DNA from: Plazaster borealis
Lineage: Eukaryota; Echinodermata; Asteroidea; Forcipulatida; Labidiasteridae
Reading direction: 5' to 3'
Assembly (NCBI GenBank): GCA_021014325.1
Contig: CM037463.1
Coordinates: 868,001-932,000, forward strand
Length of the DNA stretch: 64,000 bases
Shown: one piece after another, positions 1 through 12,700 of the stretch
Numbering within the stretch: position 1 is the stretch's first letter
Layout: each line of letters opens with the position of its first letter
Notes under the pieces: generated by a model
The model's database searches: none
Seen by the model: the letters and a program-made list of their open reading frames with translations, nothing else
What the model was told of the DNA's origin: nothing
Position numbers and translations under genes: made by a program

Positions 1-380
1 TCTTTTTTATTAGAGTGGATTATTGGGTCCTCAGTTACCCTTGGGGGGGGGGGAAGCGGTGTCTGGGGCCAAGCCAAGAGCAAAATTTCCCCCAAGTTGT
101 TAAAAACACTCCAAGTCACATCATACAACACGTGTACTGTTAGTGATAGATTACAGGTGGTCAAATATTAATAGGTTTAGTGAGAAAAATTGCCTGATGT
201 GTGTTGTTCTGAGAACATTATTTTGATTTGTCTTAAATCAAAGTGATGATATGATGATTTGAGCGACTCTTTGATGGCAACTTTTTACTATCTTCAATCA
301 TAGTAAGCAAAGTGGCAAAATAGCTGAAAAACCTGAAGGGCATGTAGATGGTCAGAATTGAAATGATAGGAAACTTTCCT

Positions 381-770
381 TTAGAGGGTCTGTATATGTT
401 TGGTAATGACTCTGAAAATTAATGGCAATAAAAACTTACTTGGTAAGAAGTACAGCAGCTTTGGATAGTATAATGCATTTTGAGAAACTTTTCACTTCGA
501 AGTACTGCGGTTATTGATAAAGGTATCACTTTTTATCCCCAAAAATTTGAATCTGAGAAGCGTTTCTGTCAGAAACGTTTCTCAGATTGTGTATTCCAAT
601 TGCAGATTATTCTTTCTGCGTGGACTCCAGATTTTCGGCAATATCTCAAAAAACGCTACCACCTTCTGAAATGAAATTTTCACAGGTTAGTTTTATGATA
701 TATATCTATAACTATGTAGGATTGAAACAAACAGTGGGTTCCAATTACCAAACGTATACAATCCCTTTAA
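381..770 (+). mobile_element. MITE family A, copy 1
   Basis: This is a 390-bp non-coding element whose ends are inverted copies of each other (TTAAAGGG..TGTATACGTTTGGTAAT type, slightly diverged here). Its centre is a palindrome around TCTGAGAAGCGTTTCTG. Near-identical copies lie at 15620-16011 (- orientation), 16409-16786 and 30331-30721. It encodes no protein, so it would be a non-autonomous element. Confidence 0.75.
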
Positions 771-837
771 GTTACAACGTGTCATTTCAAGTCTTCTTGA
801 GCTGTTTTTTAGCATATGGACAAAATTGTTAATTGTC

Positions 838-1160
838 AAAGACCAGTATCCACACTTTATGTGACCCAACCGAAACAGGAAATAACAAACCTGTGAAAGT
901 TTAAGCTCAATTGATTATCAGAGTCACAATGATATAGTGGGAAAACCCCATTTTATGTTTTCACTGTTTTCAAACATCAAGTTTTGAACTTGCAAGATCA
1001 AAACAAACTGTTTTACGCATTTCTCAAAAGCTGAAGTATTTCCGGCAAAAATATTTCAAGGGAAGTTTTTCACTATGACCATTTTTATATAATGTAAGTT
1101 ATGTGCAAATCTATAAACGTTTATATTTCCAATCTTACCAATGTTGTGCACACCCTCTAA
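838..1160 (-). mobile_element. MITE family C, copy in - orientation
   Basis: Reverse-complement copy of the element at 12104-12545: it ends with the complement of AAAGGGTGTGCACAACATTGG and contains the conserved muscle-like block of AATATTTC, TTGAGAAATG and CTCGTGA-type motifs. It is non-coding. The outer boundary near 838 is approximate. Confidence 0.6.
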
Positions 1161-1297
1161 TCACATCAACACAGAATTTCATAAGAACTGGTAGTAAACA
1201 ACAAGTCAATCAATTTGATTTATCCGTTGATTAAGAAAAAAACGGTTTACCAGGGAAACCCATCCTTCCCTCCTGGTTGTTCACAAGAAACTTACAG

Positions 1298-3018
1298 GGG
1301 GCCTTGGAAGGCACCTGTTTGTCTATTATCAAGATTTGTACCTGTCACTCAGTGAGAAAGGTATTTTGAAGGATGTTTGGTTGTATGGTAAGCGTTACCA
1401 TGGTAATGAGTTAATGAATGAATGACCGTGTTTGTCAAACAGAAGGAGTGTCGTAATCTGTTTGGATCCCATCATTAGAACGATGGGTTTGGTGAATGAA
1501 TGGTTTTCCAGGTATTTTCCCCATTGTTTAAATGAGAGGTTTTTTTGTATGCACCTGTTGGGTGTATGGGGGTGTTAAGGTTTGCCAATATGATAAAAAC
1601 AAACCTCTCCCAACCCACTTGTGTCTGTCAGTAAATGTCACAAATTGCATACTATTCCCAACTAATGCTTTTACCAGATGTGGTAATGATCTACAAAGAT
1701 TTGTCAACGCAGAGGTCTATATCACTTGTACTTAGTTAAAGTTATTTCAGTTTGACGAGAGGGATTTGATTTTGTTCTTGTTTAGGAGTGATTTCATGAT
1801 AGCAATCTTGCCCCGAACAAAAACAGCCCTTTAAGAAGTGGTAATTGGATCCTACTTTACCTTAAAATCACTAATTAGGATCATTATTAACAAAATTAAT
1901 ATACAGCAGTTATGGACGTCCATCTTGTTGTGCCACAATTCTTAATTATCATTACTATAAAAATGTATCAAGATGGTGTTTTCTAGTTATTTATTTTTGG
2001 GGGGTTAAAGCATACGACATGTTCAAGAGTGTGACAATACTAATTTAAAGCTAAAATACTTGTGTAGATTTGAACCTGCAGGTTCTGGAAGAGGTTTGAT
2101 AACTAGGGAGGGGGGGGTAACAAATATTGCTGTTGGGTTTTTGTTCTTTTTAAGTATTTGTTTTCTATCTTTGTTCAATTAAAATAGAATTGGTCTTTGA
2201 TTCTTATTTCTACAGGAGAGTAAACGAAGAGAAGCTGAATTGTTGATGAGTGTATGACGTTAAATATTGACATCAAATCGGTCTAGATGTGAAGGGTCTC
2301 ACCTCAGACACTCGTCACCCAGAGAGAGAGAGTTGTTTGGACATGTTCCCAGAATGCAGGACATGTAGCTCAATGGGAAGCAGGTAACAAGGTCACTCAC
2401 CGTTCTCTCGTCTGTATCCCTGAACGCATAGCACGCGTATAGTCAAAACAACTGAGGGGCCTAGCTAGCCCGAGCCGAATCCGAAGCCAAAGCCGTGGAT
2501 TCGTAAACGCCCAATGAGAATAATCAATCACTCTATTCAGAGCCACCATCTTTCTGTGAACTGTATGCAGAGACAGTTTCTTATTTCTCATCAATCTCGT
2601 TTTTAGGAATGAAGAAACTGGTCAGTATTATCAAAGACTTGGAGGAATGGGATTTCTCAGGATCTTTCCTGATTTCTTGATTTTCTTAAAACCTCATTGA
2701 GCCTTCAAATTCTCTTGAAAGAAGTGAAAGGGGACGCCAAAGGGAGAATGAAATAGTCCACATTGTATCCTAACCTGTATTTATGTCTGGTTTTGCAAAG
2801 AGTCTGTAAACTTGATAATTCTAAGTGTGTTCCAGGTCTAGAACTAGGAAGCTGTTTTCAGGAATGTTCATGTTCGTCAAATCTCATTCCTGGTCTTCTA
2901 TTATGTTTCAGTTGTGGGGGATGATGCTGACCCTTTCACCATAACAATTCCCCAGAGAGTCAATGTCACCAAGGATAAACGATACAGAGTTGATGGTTTA
3001 GGGTTTTACTGGAGCTAA
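1298..3018 (+). CDS. C-terminal end of an unrecognised gene (last two coding exons)
   Basis: Two exon-like blocks join in frame. Block one is 1298-1387: a pyrimidine-rich tract and AG precede it, GTAAGC follows it, and it reads GLGRHLFVYYQDLYLSLSEK and then GILKDVWLY. Block two is 2912-3018: it follows TTATGTTTCAG and reads VGDDADPFTITIPQ, RVNVTKDKRYRVDGLGFYWS, stop at 3016-3018. The first ends in phase 1 and the second supplies two bases, so the junction codon is GTT (Val) and both stay open. The peptide is globular-looking, with no membrane segment or low complexity. I do not recognise the family and assign no function. Upstream exons would lie left of the window or were missed; 1-1297 is mostly repeat. 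The call rests on splice signals, phase match and protein-like composition only. Confidence 0.5.
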
Positions 3019-3423
3019 ATCAATTTTTGTCTGTCAAAATAAGAAATCTGCAAAACAGCACAGGTCATAGACTCTTTGTTGATGTGAACAGTGTCACAAC
3101 AAAGCCTTATGTTGATGTTGGAAATAATTGATGAATGAACTGCATTGTATGTCAATTTAAGATAAGTAATAATTGTATCACATTGACAGTTTAGTTCCCT
3201 TGTAATAATTGGAATACATTAATCCACAAGACCCTGTAGAATTCATCCTCAGACAATAACAAATAAACAGGATTATCATTTTTAAGAATGTATTTGTTTT
3301 TTAAGATTCTTATTATTATTATTCCAGGCATGCCTAGAAAATCTCTACCGAGGTCCTCCCATAATAAGGGTGTCCCATCAAACAAAATTCCCCAGTACCG
3401 AGAGGATCTATTTTAGTTGTTAA

Positions 3424-3760
3424 TTCTACTATTACTCCATTATTTCGGATGTTATTATTATCAGTCTCCCCCCCCCCTACCCCATCAAATCCACCCCATC
3501 AAATCCACCCCATGGTCTGACCGTAACTGACCACACTGGAAGCACTCGAATTCTACTCCAATACTCCATTTTTTCGGCTCTTAACTATATTAATCAGTCT
3601 CAAGTCCCCTACCCCCATCAAATCTACCCCCATGGTCTGACCGTAACTGACCACACTGGAAGCACTCGAATTCTACTCTATTATTTCGGCTGTTTCGATA
3701 ATCAGTCTCAAGTCCCCCCACCCCCACAAATCTACCTGACCACTGGGAGCACTTGAGGTA
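3424..3760. repeat. Degenerate tandem repeat, about 120-bp unit, about 2.7 copies
   Basis: Blocks starting near 3424, 3551 and 3671 each contain a TTTCGG motif, ATCAGTCTC, a C-rich run with CATCAAATC, and GACCACACTGGAAGCACTCG. Copies are diverged and the third is truncated. Confidence 0.7.
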
Positions 3761-5439
3761 CCCTACTTCCCCTTGCCAACACAGGGGGCGATCTTATCCT
3801 AAATAATCTCATGACATAATCGTTATCATGTACAAACCCCTGGTGTTATTTACTCTTCCCTTCTCCATGAAACCTTTGTTATATTTACTCTAGAAATTGA
3901 GTACGATTAAATATTTAGCATCCCAGTTAGCCCTCTGTTGTTTCTCTGGGGATGAAGCGATCATATAGAAGGGTGTGTGGAGTGTGTTGGCCTTCTTGAC
4001 CTAGTGGGCTTAGGACCTGTGTGTACCCGCAATAATTCATTCAAGTGCTGCACTCCAGACATCCCTTGGGTTGGCTGTCAATCAGAAGGGTCAAATATTG
4101 CAGTCATGTGGAGGCTATTCATAAATCCAGATCAAAAGGGTGTGTAAACCTCCAGTGAAATGTCAGAGGCTCTGTCCATAGTTATCAGAAACTAAAATAC
4201 AAAGAAGCAATTACCTCCATGACCAGCATCCGTGCCTAGCTTCCATGGCAAGCCTCCGGCGGCACACAGACCTGTTAATCTAGGGGCGGGGCAAGCTTTA
4301 ATTTAAAGGGGGCAAGCTGCTGAAAAAAAACCTATTGGCTTACCACAATGACGGACCTACTCCAGCGTTATTCTTGAGCTGGGGTAACGCGAACATTATT
4401 GCATTAATGTGGGTGCAATTGTTTGGGATTATATTAAATTTTGGCCATCGTTGAATAAATTACTGGGAATGGGAGGGGGACAAAGAAAATAACTGTGGGA
4501 ATCCCTCCTCCCCAAATGCCGCTGCTGTTCTTGTGGCTGTCAATGTATGCATATTAAGAAATAATATGGGATCGTAAGTAAAACTTCATCCATGACGCCT
4601 CCGTGGTAAACTTTGGTCATTAATTGGTCATGAAGATCTTATGATTTGTGTTGACTTCATAAGAGGGTGAATCGTGGCTTCAACATGACCGACCAGCTGT
4701 AATAAAATACCAACACCAACCACATCAAAAGACAGGAGGTGACCATGATTATCCCTTTCCCCACACTATTTGTTCTAAGAGTGGCTTATCCCTATTTGTT
4801 TTCAACAAGCATGTGAGGCTATAAATATTATTTGAGTCTATAAATATTTGGGAAAATATTTCCACAAGAAAACTTTTGTAAACAATTTGTTTTGAGTCCA
4901 TGATGTTGAGAACAATGTTTTTAGTTTTGTAAGAGTGTTTTAAAATAAACAAAAGAGAATTAAAAAGGTATTTTCAGCGCGGTTAATTTGTTATGAATCA
5001 AAAGGTCTGGCCATACTCATCCATCAGAGAGTCATCTAGTCAGCCTTGTGTTTTAAAAAAAAATCCAGAGTATTAAACAGTTTTTATTTGGGAGGCGTTT
5101 TCGCAAACTTACGCCAAAATCCCCCACCACCAAACTGTGGTATAACCATAGAGAAAGGACCTTTCTCTTTGGTATAACGGAGCCCGCTGCGAAACGCATG
5201 TTATTCAGGAGGTCAGCGGTCAGTTCGACCAGCGAGCGGTCAGGGAGCGCTTTAGTACCCCTTCAGGGTGTTGACCAACACAATAAACCCCGCCGCCAGG
5301 TCGTGACATATCCTTGCCCTTGCAGATTTAGAACACTACATCGTAATCCTCATCCACCCTGATAATATCAACATCGAAGTAGTAATTGGTTGTGAACATT
5401 CTTTGATCTTTTCCACATTTTGATAAATCTTTAGGACAC

Positions 5440-5775
5440 AATTTTGCGGAGAGTTAGAGGCCCTGTACACTGTTGGTAAGATCGAAAAACACAAATGTTC
5501 ACAGATATACACATATCTTACATGATTTAAAGTAAGTAATGGTAGAAAGGGTTCCTTAAAATACTTCTGTCTAAAATGCTATCGTTTCTGAGAAATGAGA
5601 GTTTTTATCACGCGTGATAAAACCTCGATGTTTGAAAAAACAGAAAACACGTAAGGTCTCTTTTCACTATTTTCTCGTGACCTCGATGACCAATTGAGCT
5701 CAAACTTTCACAGGTTTGTTTGTTCATGCATATGTTGAATCACACAAAATGTGGACACTGATTTAGACCTGGTAC
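5440..5775. mobile_element. Decayed palindromic element related to MITE families B/C
   Basis: It shares CTGTACACTGTTGGTAA, TTGAGCTCAAACTTTCACAG and CATGCATATGTTG blocks with the dispersed B and C families. Its centre carries a perfect palindrome, TTTTATCACGCGTGATAAAA, near 5598-5617. It is non-coding and boundaries are approximate. Confidence 0.5.
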
Positions 5776-6701
5776 CAAAAGTGTACAATCTGTGTAAATG
5801 GGTACAAAGATAGATGTACACAGATCATGTAATTACCCAATACAACGTTCAATGGACTCGCTCGGTTGGAAAGTTTTATTTCGCACCAGCAATAACACAC
5901 AATTGAACTCTCACTGTATACATGTATACATTGAATTTTATATGATTGAATCATCGAGGAATTTTAAGACTTGCAGTGGGTCAATCCTGTAGGCGGTTAG
6001 GATCAGCAATGCGATAGCGTCATCGTGTTCCGAGAACGATTCCCCAACACCATCATAGGACCAACTTCTTACAACAGTGATAACTTTAAACAACATTACA
6101 CATATAAACAAACCGCTTGTAATCCGACTATCACAACATCAAACATACCATAAGCAGGTTCCACCTGTGGTTTAACCCAATGCCCACAAAGGGAACCAAC
6201 TATAGACTGTGAAGGACAACATAGCATTCATCCAAACACCATCAGCATACCCCGGGCCGTGTGGTGGTGAACATTTACATTTAGATAGTGCACCTCTCCA
6301 TGCATGGTTTAGTGAGTTCAGTTTTTCAGCCAGCGGTGGTAGCCAACGTAACACGGGGAAAACACTTGAGTATAAACCAGTTAACAAACCACCTCTAATA
6401 CGGTATAATACGTATGCGATTGTAATCAAGAGAGGGTACTCCGTTGTGTACCAACAAAGGTGATCTCGAGCACGACCACGAATTTATTGAGGACTATTGT
6501 ATTCCTTCTTCCATGGTATAGGGAAGTGAAAGACGTACTTGGGTAAGTGGTTCCTGTCAAGCTACCAGTACCAGCCAACCAACGATCTTCCTATACCTAG
6601 ACTATTGAGTTCTCCTGGAAAACAATAGCTCGTATCACCGACACCACTCACTGTGTCGAGTTTTCTTCACGTTTAAAACTAGGGAACCCAAAGCCAATCC
6701 A

Positions 6702-9700
6702 ATGGCTACGGCAGTTGACGAGGGTGTCCCAGCAACACCAGAAGTACCTACCGTGGAATGCAGCAGCGAGCCCGACGACGGTGATTCCTCAACCCCACCA
6801 GTTTCTCCTAAGCAATGCCGGTTTGAGCTTGAGCCTGAAGGCCAAGGCATTCCTACTATTCAGTTCTCACCGCCTCTTTCCCCCAAGGAGTGTCGCTTCG
6901 AGCTTGATGATCAACCAATGATTACCATCACCAACTTATCAGGAGTTACTGTCGCTGGAGATAAGAAAGATGAGGAAGATGATCGTCTTCAAATCCTTCG
7001 CTACTTGGAGGAAAACATCGTCGGCAAAGATACCTGTTTCCCAGGACCTTTTGGAGAGAAGCAAGGTAATTCATTTATTAATTGAAATATTAAATTTATC
7101 ATTTCATTTTTAATGTCGCTTTATTTATGTTAAATTTCTTTGGTTTAACATCAGTCGTCGTTTAACAACGGATTCTGTTTTTAGATTGTTGTACCTTTTA
7201 AAATTTATTTATTTATTATTATATAGGTTTTCCCGGCCAATTTCAACAAAAATCCATTCATTTTAACTCCCGGCTCATTCTATTTCGTTTGAAAATAAAT
7301 GCTCCGTTGAATCAGCATTCAACAGTCAAAATGAGTAATTCAATTTCACCAGTTTAGCATTCACTGGTCAAATAAGATCATTCAATTTCATTAGGCCGCA
7401 AGACTCATTCAATTTCGTAAGAGACAACAGTAAGAGCTGGTCAACTATTCAATTTTATCAAGTGTATAGGTGGTGGAAATTCAACTTAAGAATGGTCAAA
7501 GTGTAGTCTTGAATGCCTATAAATGAAATAGAATGACTGAAACGAATCTGAATGAGAAAAACGAAAACATGTGTGCACGAAATTGAATTCATTAAAAAAG
7601 AACCCTAGTTTGAGTGGATTCGGGGAAAATGCGTTAACTTTAATGCGTGTTAATGAAATTGAATGAATTTTTGTTGAAATTGGCCGGGATAATCTGTATT
7701 AATATTATTTTATTAATCTATTTTGTATTTTGTTTTTGTATTTTGTATTTTGTATTTTTTTTTTTAACTCATCTTACATTCTGAAACATAAGTTTTTTTC
7801 AACTTTCTTGTCTAGTATAATGTAACTTTATAAAGTGTATTCCTGGCGTTTAATTAACGTTTAACTTTGTAAAAACTTGTTGTGGGGGATGGAGTGCATG
7901 CCTGCTCATTTGCGTTTTAGGAGATCGTCCACACTGAATCGTTGGGCCTACATTATTTTCCAAATTCTGATTGTTATTTTACCTAAGAAATGAATTGAAC
8001 TGACTCAACATAAATCATTACCAATCAAACATGTCATCATTTAGTGCACTGAGTCCGGGAACCTTTTTGTATTGAAACTTCTATAACTTTGACTACAAAA
8101 TGAAAACAAGTTTTTGATGCGTGACTCTTTACATAAAGCCCAAACAGAGATATACACTTTATAAAAACGTATATTTCTCCATTATGTCTTCATGAATAGA
8201 AAATGGAGTTTTATTGTCACAGTTACCTTGCAAACTGTCTATCTGCGAATTAACCCAACTGTATTGCGGCTTTAGTCTGGAATAATGTACAAAATATTCA
8301 TCTTGCGGAGTTTATTGTTATAAGAAAATATTGTGGTAAATAAAACTTGAAATACACGGCCTTTTACTTTTATGTAAAAACACTTAGTTTGAAGCAAACG
8401 CTTTTTTTAGTTACCACTTTGGTACCAAAACTTGCAATGCGACAAAAATATATATAATATACATCGCAGAACAACTTTAAATATTAAACGTTTAAAACCT
8501 TGACTTTGATGGTAGACCAGGCCGCATTGTTTGTTTTGTTCTTTCCGCCTCCTTACTTCAAACCCTATACAGGGGAAAAAACCACAAGCCGCAAAAAGGT
8601 CAAAACATCACATGTTTCTTCCATTAGGGGAATTTGTCAGTGTTTTCATTAATGGCCATGTAAGAACATAAAGGAAGGAAATTCTTTCCTGCCTTGTTTC
8701 TTGTAGAGGAATTTTTTTGGACAGTTTGAGCATAGAGAAAGGACCCACAACCTCTATGGTTTGAGCGAGTTGTCCTGTCTTTATTTCCCCCTTCGTGTGT
8801 ACATTTTTTATTGTATTGTAAACTCATTGGTATTCAATTCTAACCAAAAGTAAATTTCATTGGTTTTCGGAAGAGTAAATTCATTCCCTTCCTTTTTTTA
8901 AATTTAAAGGGTGTGCACAACATTGGTATTGGTTGACAAAACAGATGTTCACAAATTTGCACAAAACTTATCGGAACATTTTTGAGAAGTATATTTAAGA
9001 AATGAATAAAGCAAGTTTTTATCTCACAAGACCAACACAACTCAATGTTTGAAAACAGTGGAAACGTTTGAAGGTTTCACTACTTTCTCGTGACTCCAAT
9101 CCAATGACTGATTGAGCTTAAACTTTCACAGATTTGTTATTTCATGTATTTGGGTCACATAAAGTGCGAATACTGGTCAATTGCCAACGCTGTCCAACAA
9201 CTCAATGTTTGAAAACAGTGGAAACTTTTAAAGGTTTCACTACTCTCTCGTGACTCGAATGACTGATTGAGCTTAAACTTTCACAGATTTATCATTTCAT
9301 GTATTTGGGTCACATAAAGTGCGAATACTGGTCTATAGACCTTAACCATGCTGCCACCATTTTGGTCATGTTCCCTGTCTCCAACAGCAGTCTAATGGAT
9401 GCCAATATTTATTAAACAAAAATGAACCAGACTATTTCTCCTTCCAACCTCGGTTTGGTTACATTGATTTGAATGGGAGAAAATCAAGATGGCCGCACCG
9501 TGATAAAGGTCTATTGCCAATGCTGACCATTGGCTTTCAGAAACACCACACAAACAAAAGTTCATCCAACTCGATGTTCATGTTTTAGTGAAAACAAAGA
9601 AAAACGGTTAATGTTTCGTCATGGATTTTGTGCACGCTCATAATTATATATATCTGCACTGTACAGGCAATCGATATAAGCAGCGATTATTTGTGGGGTC

Positions 9701-12700
9701 TTCCAATACTTTTTTCTTTTCTCAGACTAAATAAATTTTAGGAGGATGCAGTGAGCTTTCAGTTTTAAGTGGTGATTTTTCCTCCTGATAGTTATGGATA
9801 GACCTACTGTATAAATAGTGTGTCTTAAAACCCCTATCAACTCCTAAAATCTAGTGATACTCGTTGCCACGATCCCCTCGCTTGACCTTCACGAAAATCT
9901 TATTCTGTAAAAACAAAACTTGTCGATGAAGATTAGATCGAGATTCATTAAGTATGAAACGACATTGAGCAGTGGTAGTGCAGGATCTAAACCGAAGGGT
10001 CTAGGTCAACGTTAGTCCTTTCAGCAAAAACGGAAGTCAATGTATCCGAGTCAACTGAAAACAAACTTGCAGAGAGCATCAAAGGTCCACAGACCCCGAG
10101 TTCTAGGTTTAAAAGTACAGCAGATGTGAGCTTTCAAAGAAATTTGGAACGTTGACGAAACAATGGGTTGGTTTACGACCAATTGAAGTTTGGGCCGTTC
10201 ACACCCGCTGTATAGGCTTTTGGGCCTACAATAGCGACATTGTGGGGTAATTTTTAAGTTGGAACTGGGGTGTTTTGTGTCCAACAATGTTTTTAACAGG
10301 AAAAATTAAAGAAAATGGATCATAGACAACACCTGGGGAAAGCCCACAATGTCGCTCTACTAAACATGTCTGATGCTTGCTCTATGGTCTGATCAAAGCA
10401 TAGAGGAAATTATTTGAAGGAAAGCACTTGAATCAACGGTAGGAAATCAATTCAAGATAACCTTTCTCGTCCATGAACTTGACCAGTCACATCTTGAACT
10501 CAAAGTGTTGGACATGGCGTGAACCAAAGGGACAGTTTTCGGTCAAGTTCATTGGAATGTAAACTCTCGCAGTGCAATCCCAATTATCGTTGTAACAATC
10601 TGACCTTATGATGTTGATAGGCCTAAAGACCGCCGGAATGAACGTAATCTGTTTTGCCATGGCACTGGTTCAGACTCGAGGCCATCCTACCCCATCGGTC
10701 AGTGGTGAATCAAGGTTAACAACTAAAAGAACAATGATTATATGTACATGTACATTACATTATAGAATATACATGTACAAGGGAGGTTGAACCCAAACGC
10801 ACGTAGGCAGAAAGTACAAAATAAAAACGACTTCCTTTTAGTTTAACAACGGAGCAATAAAATTGCAATTATGAGCTAATAAGAGGGGAACTAAGGCGGG
10901 AGGGGGGGGGGGTTGAAACACAATCTCACCCATCTCAGTGTATCGTGTATGACATGCAACTGACACATTTAATAAGGTCAAGCTAGCCCACATAACCCTT
11001 CTTTCTTATCCAGCGTTCTCCCTTAACACTGGTCCGATGGCCAAATACCAGTTGAAACACCCGTGGACCAGTCAAAAAACCGTCCAACTATAGTCCTGTT
11101 GGCTAGTTCAGTGTCGAACAGCATCCCTATTTCTTGAAATATGGACTCGTGAAAAAGCTGATGGATTGAAATGAGAAGCTAACTAACTGGTTCTGGCTGT
11201 CAAATCACTATAAACAAGTTAAGGGCAAACCCTTTTATCGCCGCCATATCCCAACTCAACAACCCCCATTCACCACTCAGCCCCCTCCTCGCCCTGCACT
11301 GACGAACTTTGATTATCTTTAAACTCATTTCGACAAATGAACTTTAATACTCCAAAACTTGAGCCAAAGAGGAATGACAAGAGAAAATAGTCGACGGGAA
11401 ATTATTCCCAAATGTCGATCAACAGTGACTTATGAGCACATGGTAGTTGGTCTGGTACTAAAACATGGAGGAAGGAAATATTGTTTAAAGGCAGGGTGTA
11501 CTCATGTAGCCTACTTTTGCTAATTACTTCACAAGTTAATGACCATACACAATTATCTTGGTAAAGAGCACCGGTGAGCTGTTGATACTATAAAACATCG
11601 TTAGAAACGACTTGAAAGTAATGTAGCTTTAGAGAAAGAGGTAATTTTTCACCCGAAAATTGGAATCTGAGATAGGCTTCAGGCATAAAGCCCTTCTCAG
11701 GCATCTGAAAGCACATAATTCTTTGCGACAAGGGTGGGTTTTTTTTCAAAAAGTATTTTCTAACAACTCTAAGACCAATTGAACCCAAATATTCACAGGT
11801 TTATTATTTTATGCATATTTTGTGATACACCAAGTGAGGATACTGGTCTTTGACAATTACCAAATGTATACTCTGCCTTTAAAGGTATCTGAAAAGGTAA
11901 ATTCAACTGTCCTCTTTTTTCAAAAAATTGTGCCGTCCGATTGCAAACCCAGGAACATTTCATCAAATTTTGGAAAACAAATGAAGTCGGGCTTATTTCG
12001 AATGCTGCAATCGGAATAATCGGAATTTATGTCATCTTTATATTTTCTCTGCTAATTACTTCAGACAGAAATATTTCTCTGGAGGATTGGTAATGGTATG
12101 AACTTTAAAGGGTGTGCACAACATTGGTTAGATTGAAAATTAAAATGTTGACAGATTTGCACACAACTTCCATGGTATAGAAATGGTCAGAGTGGAAAAC
12201 TGCCCTTGAAATATTTCTGCTTGAAACGCTCTGGCTTTGAGAAATGAGTAAACAATCGTAAGTTTTGATCTCGCGAAACCAAACAACTTCCATGGTATAG
12301 AAATGGTCAGGGTGGAAAACTGCCCTTGAAATATTTCTGCTTGAAACGCTCTGGCTTTTGAGAAATGAGTAAACAGTAATAAGTTTTGATCTCGCGAAAC
12401 CAAAACCCGGTGTTTGAAAACAGTGAGTCATAATGAGGGTTTTTCACTTGTAAAAGTTTTTTCGTGATTCCAATGACCGAACTTCCACAGGTTTGTTATT
12501 TCATGTTGGGTCACATAAAGTTCAATTGCTGTTCTTTGACAAAAACTACAAATGTTTCCCAGGCTTGTTTCCCAAGTGACAAAACTTAAAGGAAGCCTAC
12601 AACCACATAGGATATGTACATGTATGTAGGTTAAAGGTATCGTACACGTTTGGTATTTACTCAAAATATATATTAGGGGAAAAACTGATTTGGTAACGAG

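Larger units (their letters stand above)
3019..6701. other. Intergenic region, no gene seen
   Basis: Between the left-edge gene and the start codon of the PLP-enzyme gene I see no supported coding exon. It holds a degenerate tandem repeat (3424-3760) and a decayed palindromic element near 5440-5775. The promoter and 5' UTR of the downstream gene should lie near its right end, but I could not place a transcription start or a clear core promoter. Confidence 0.6.

Noticed and set aside
2216..2249. Possible mini-exon reading ESKRREAELLM between the two left-edge exons
   Set aside because: It has an acceptor but only a weak donor, and its phase does not match the exon ending at 1387, whereas 1387 joins 2912 directly in phase.
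6172..6463. Overlapping 84-85 codon frames on both strands upstream of the PLP gene
   Set aside because: No splice sites, no recognisable motif, and both strands are open by chance; more likely part of the 5' flank.
12105..12431. - strand frames with an internal repeat (108 and 87 codons)
   Set aside because: They arise from the 120-bp tandem duplication inside a non-coding MITE.
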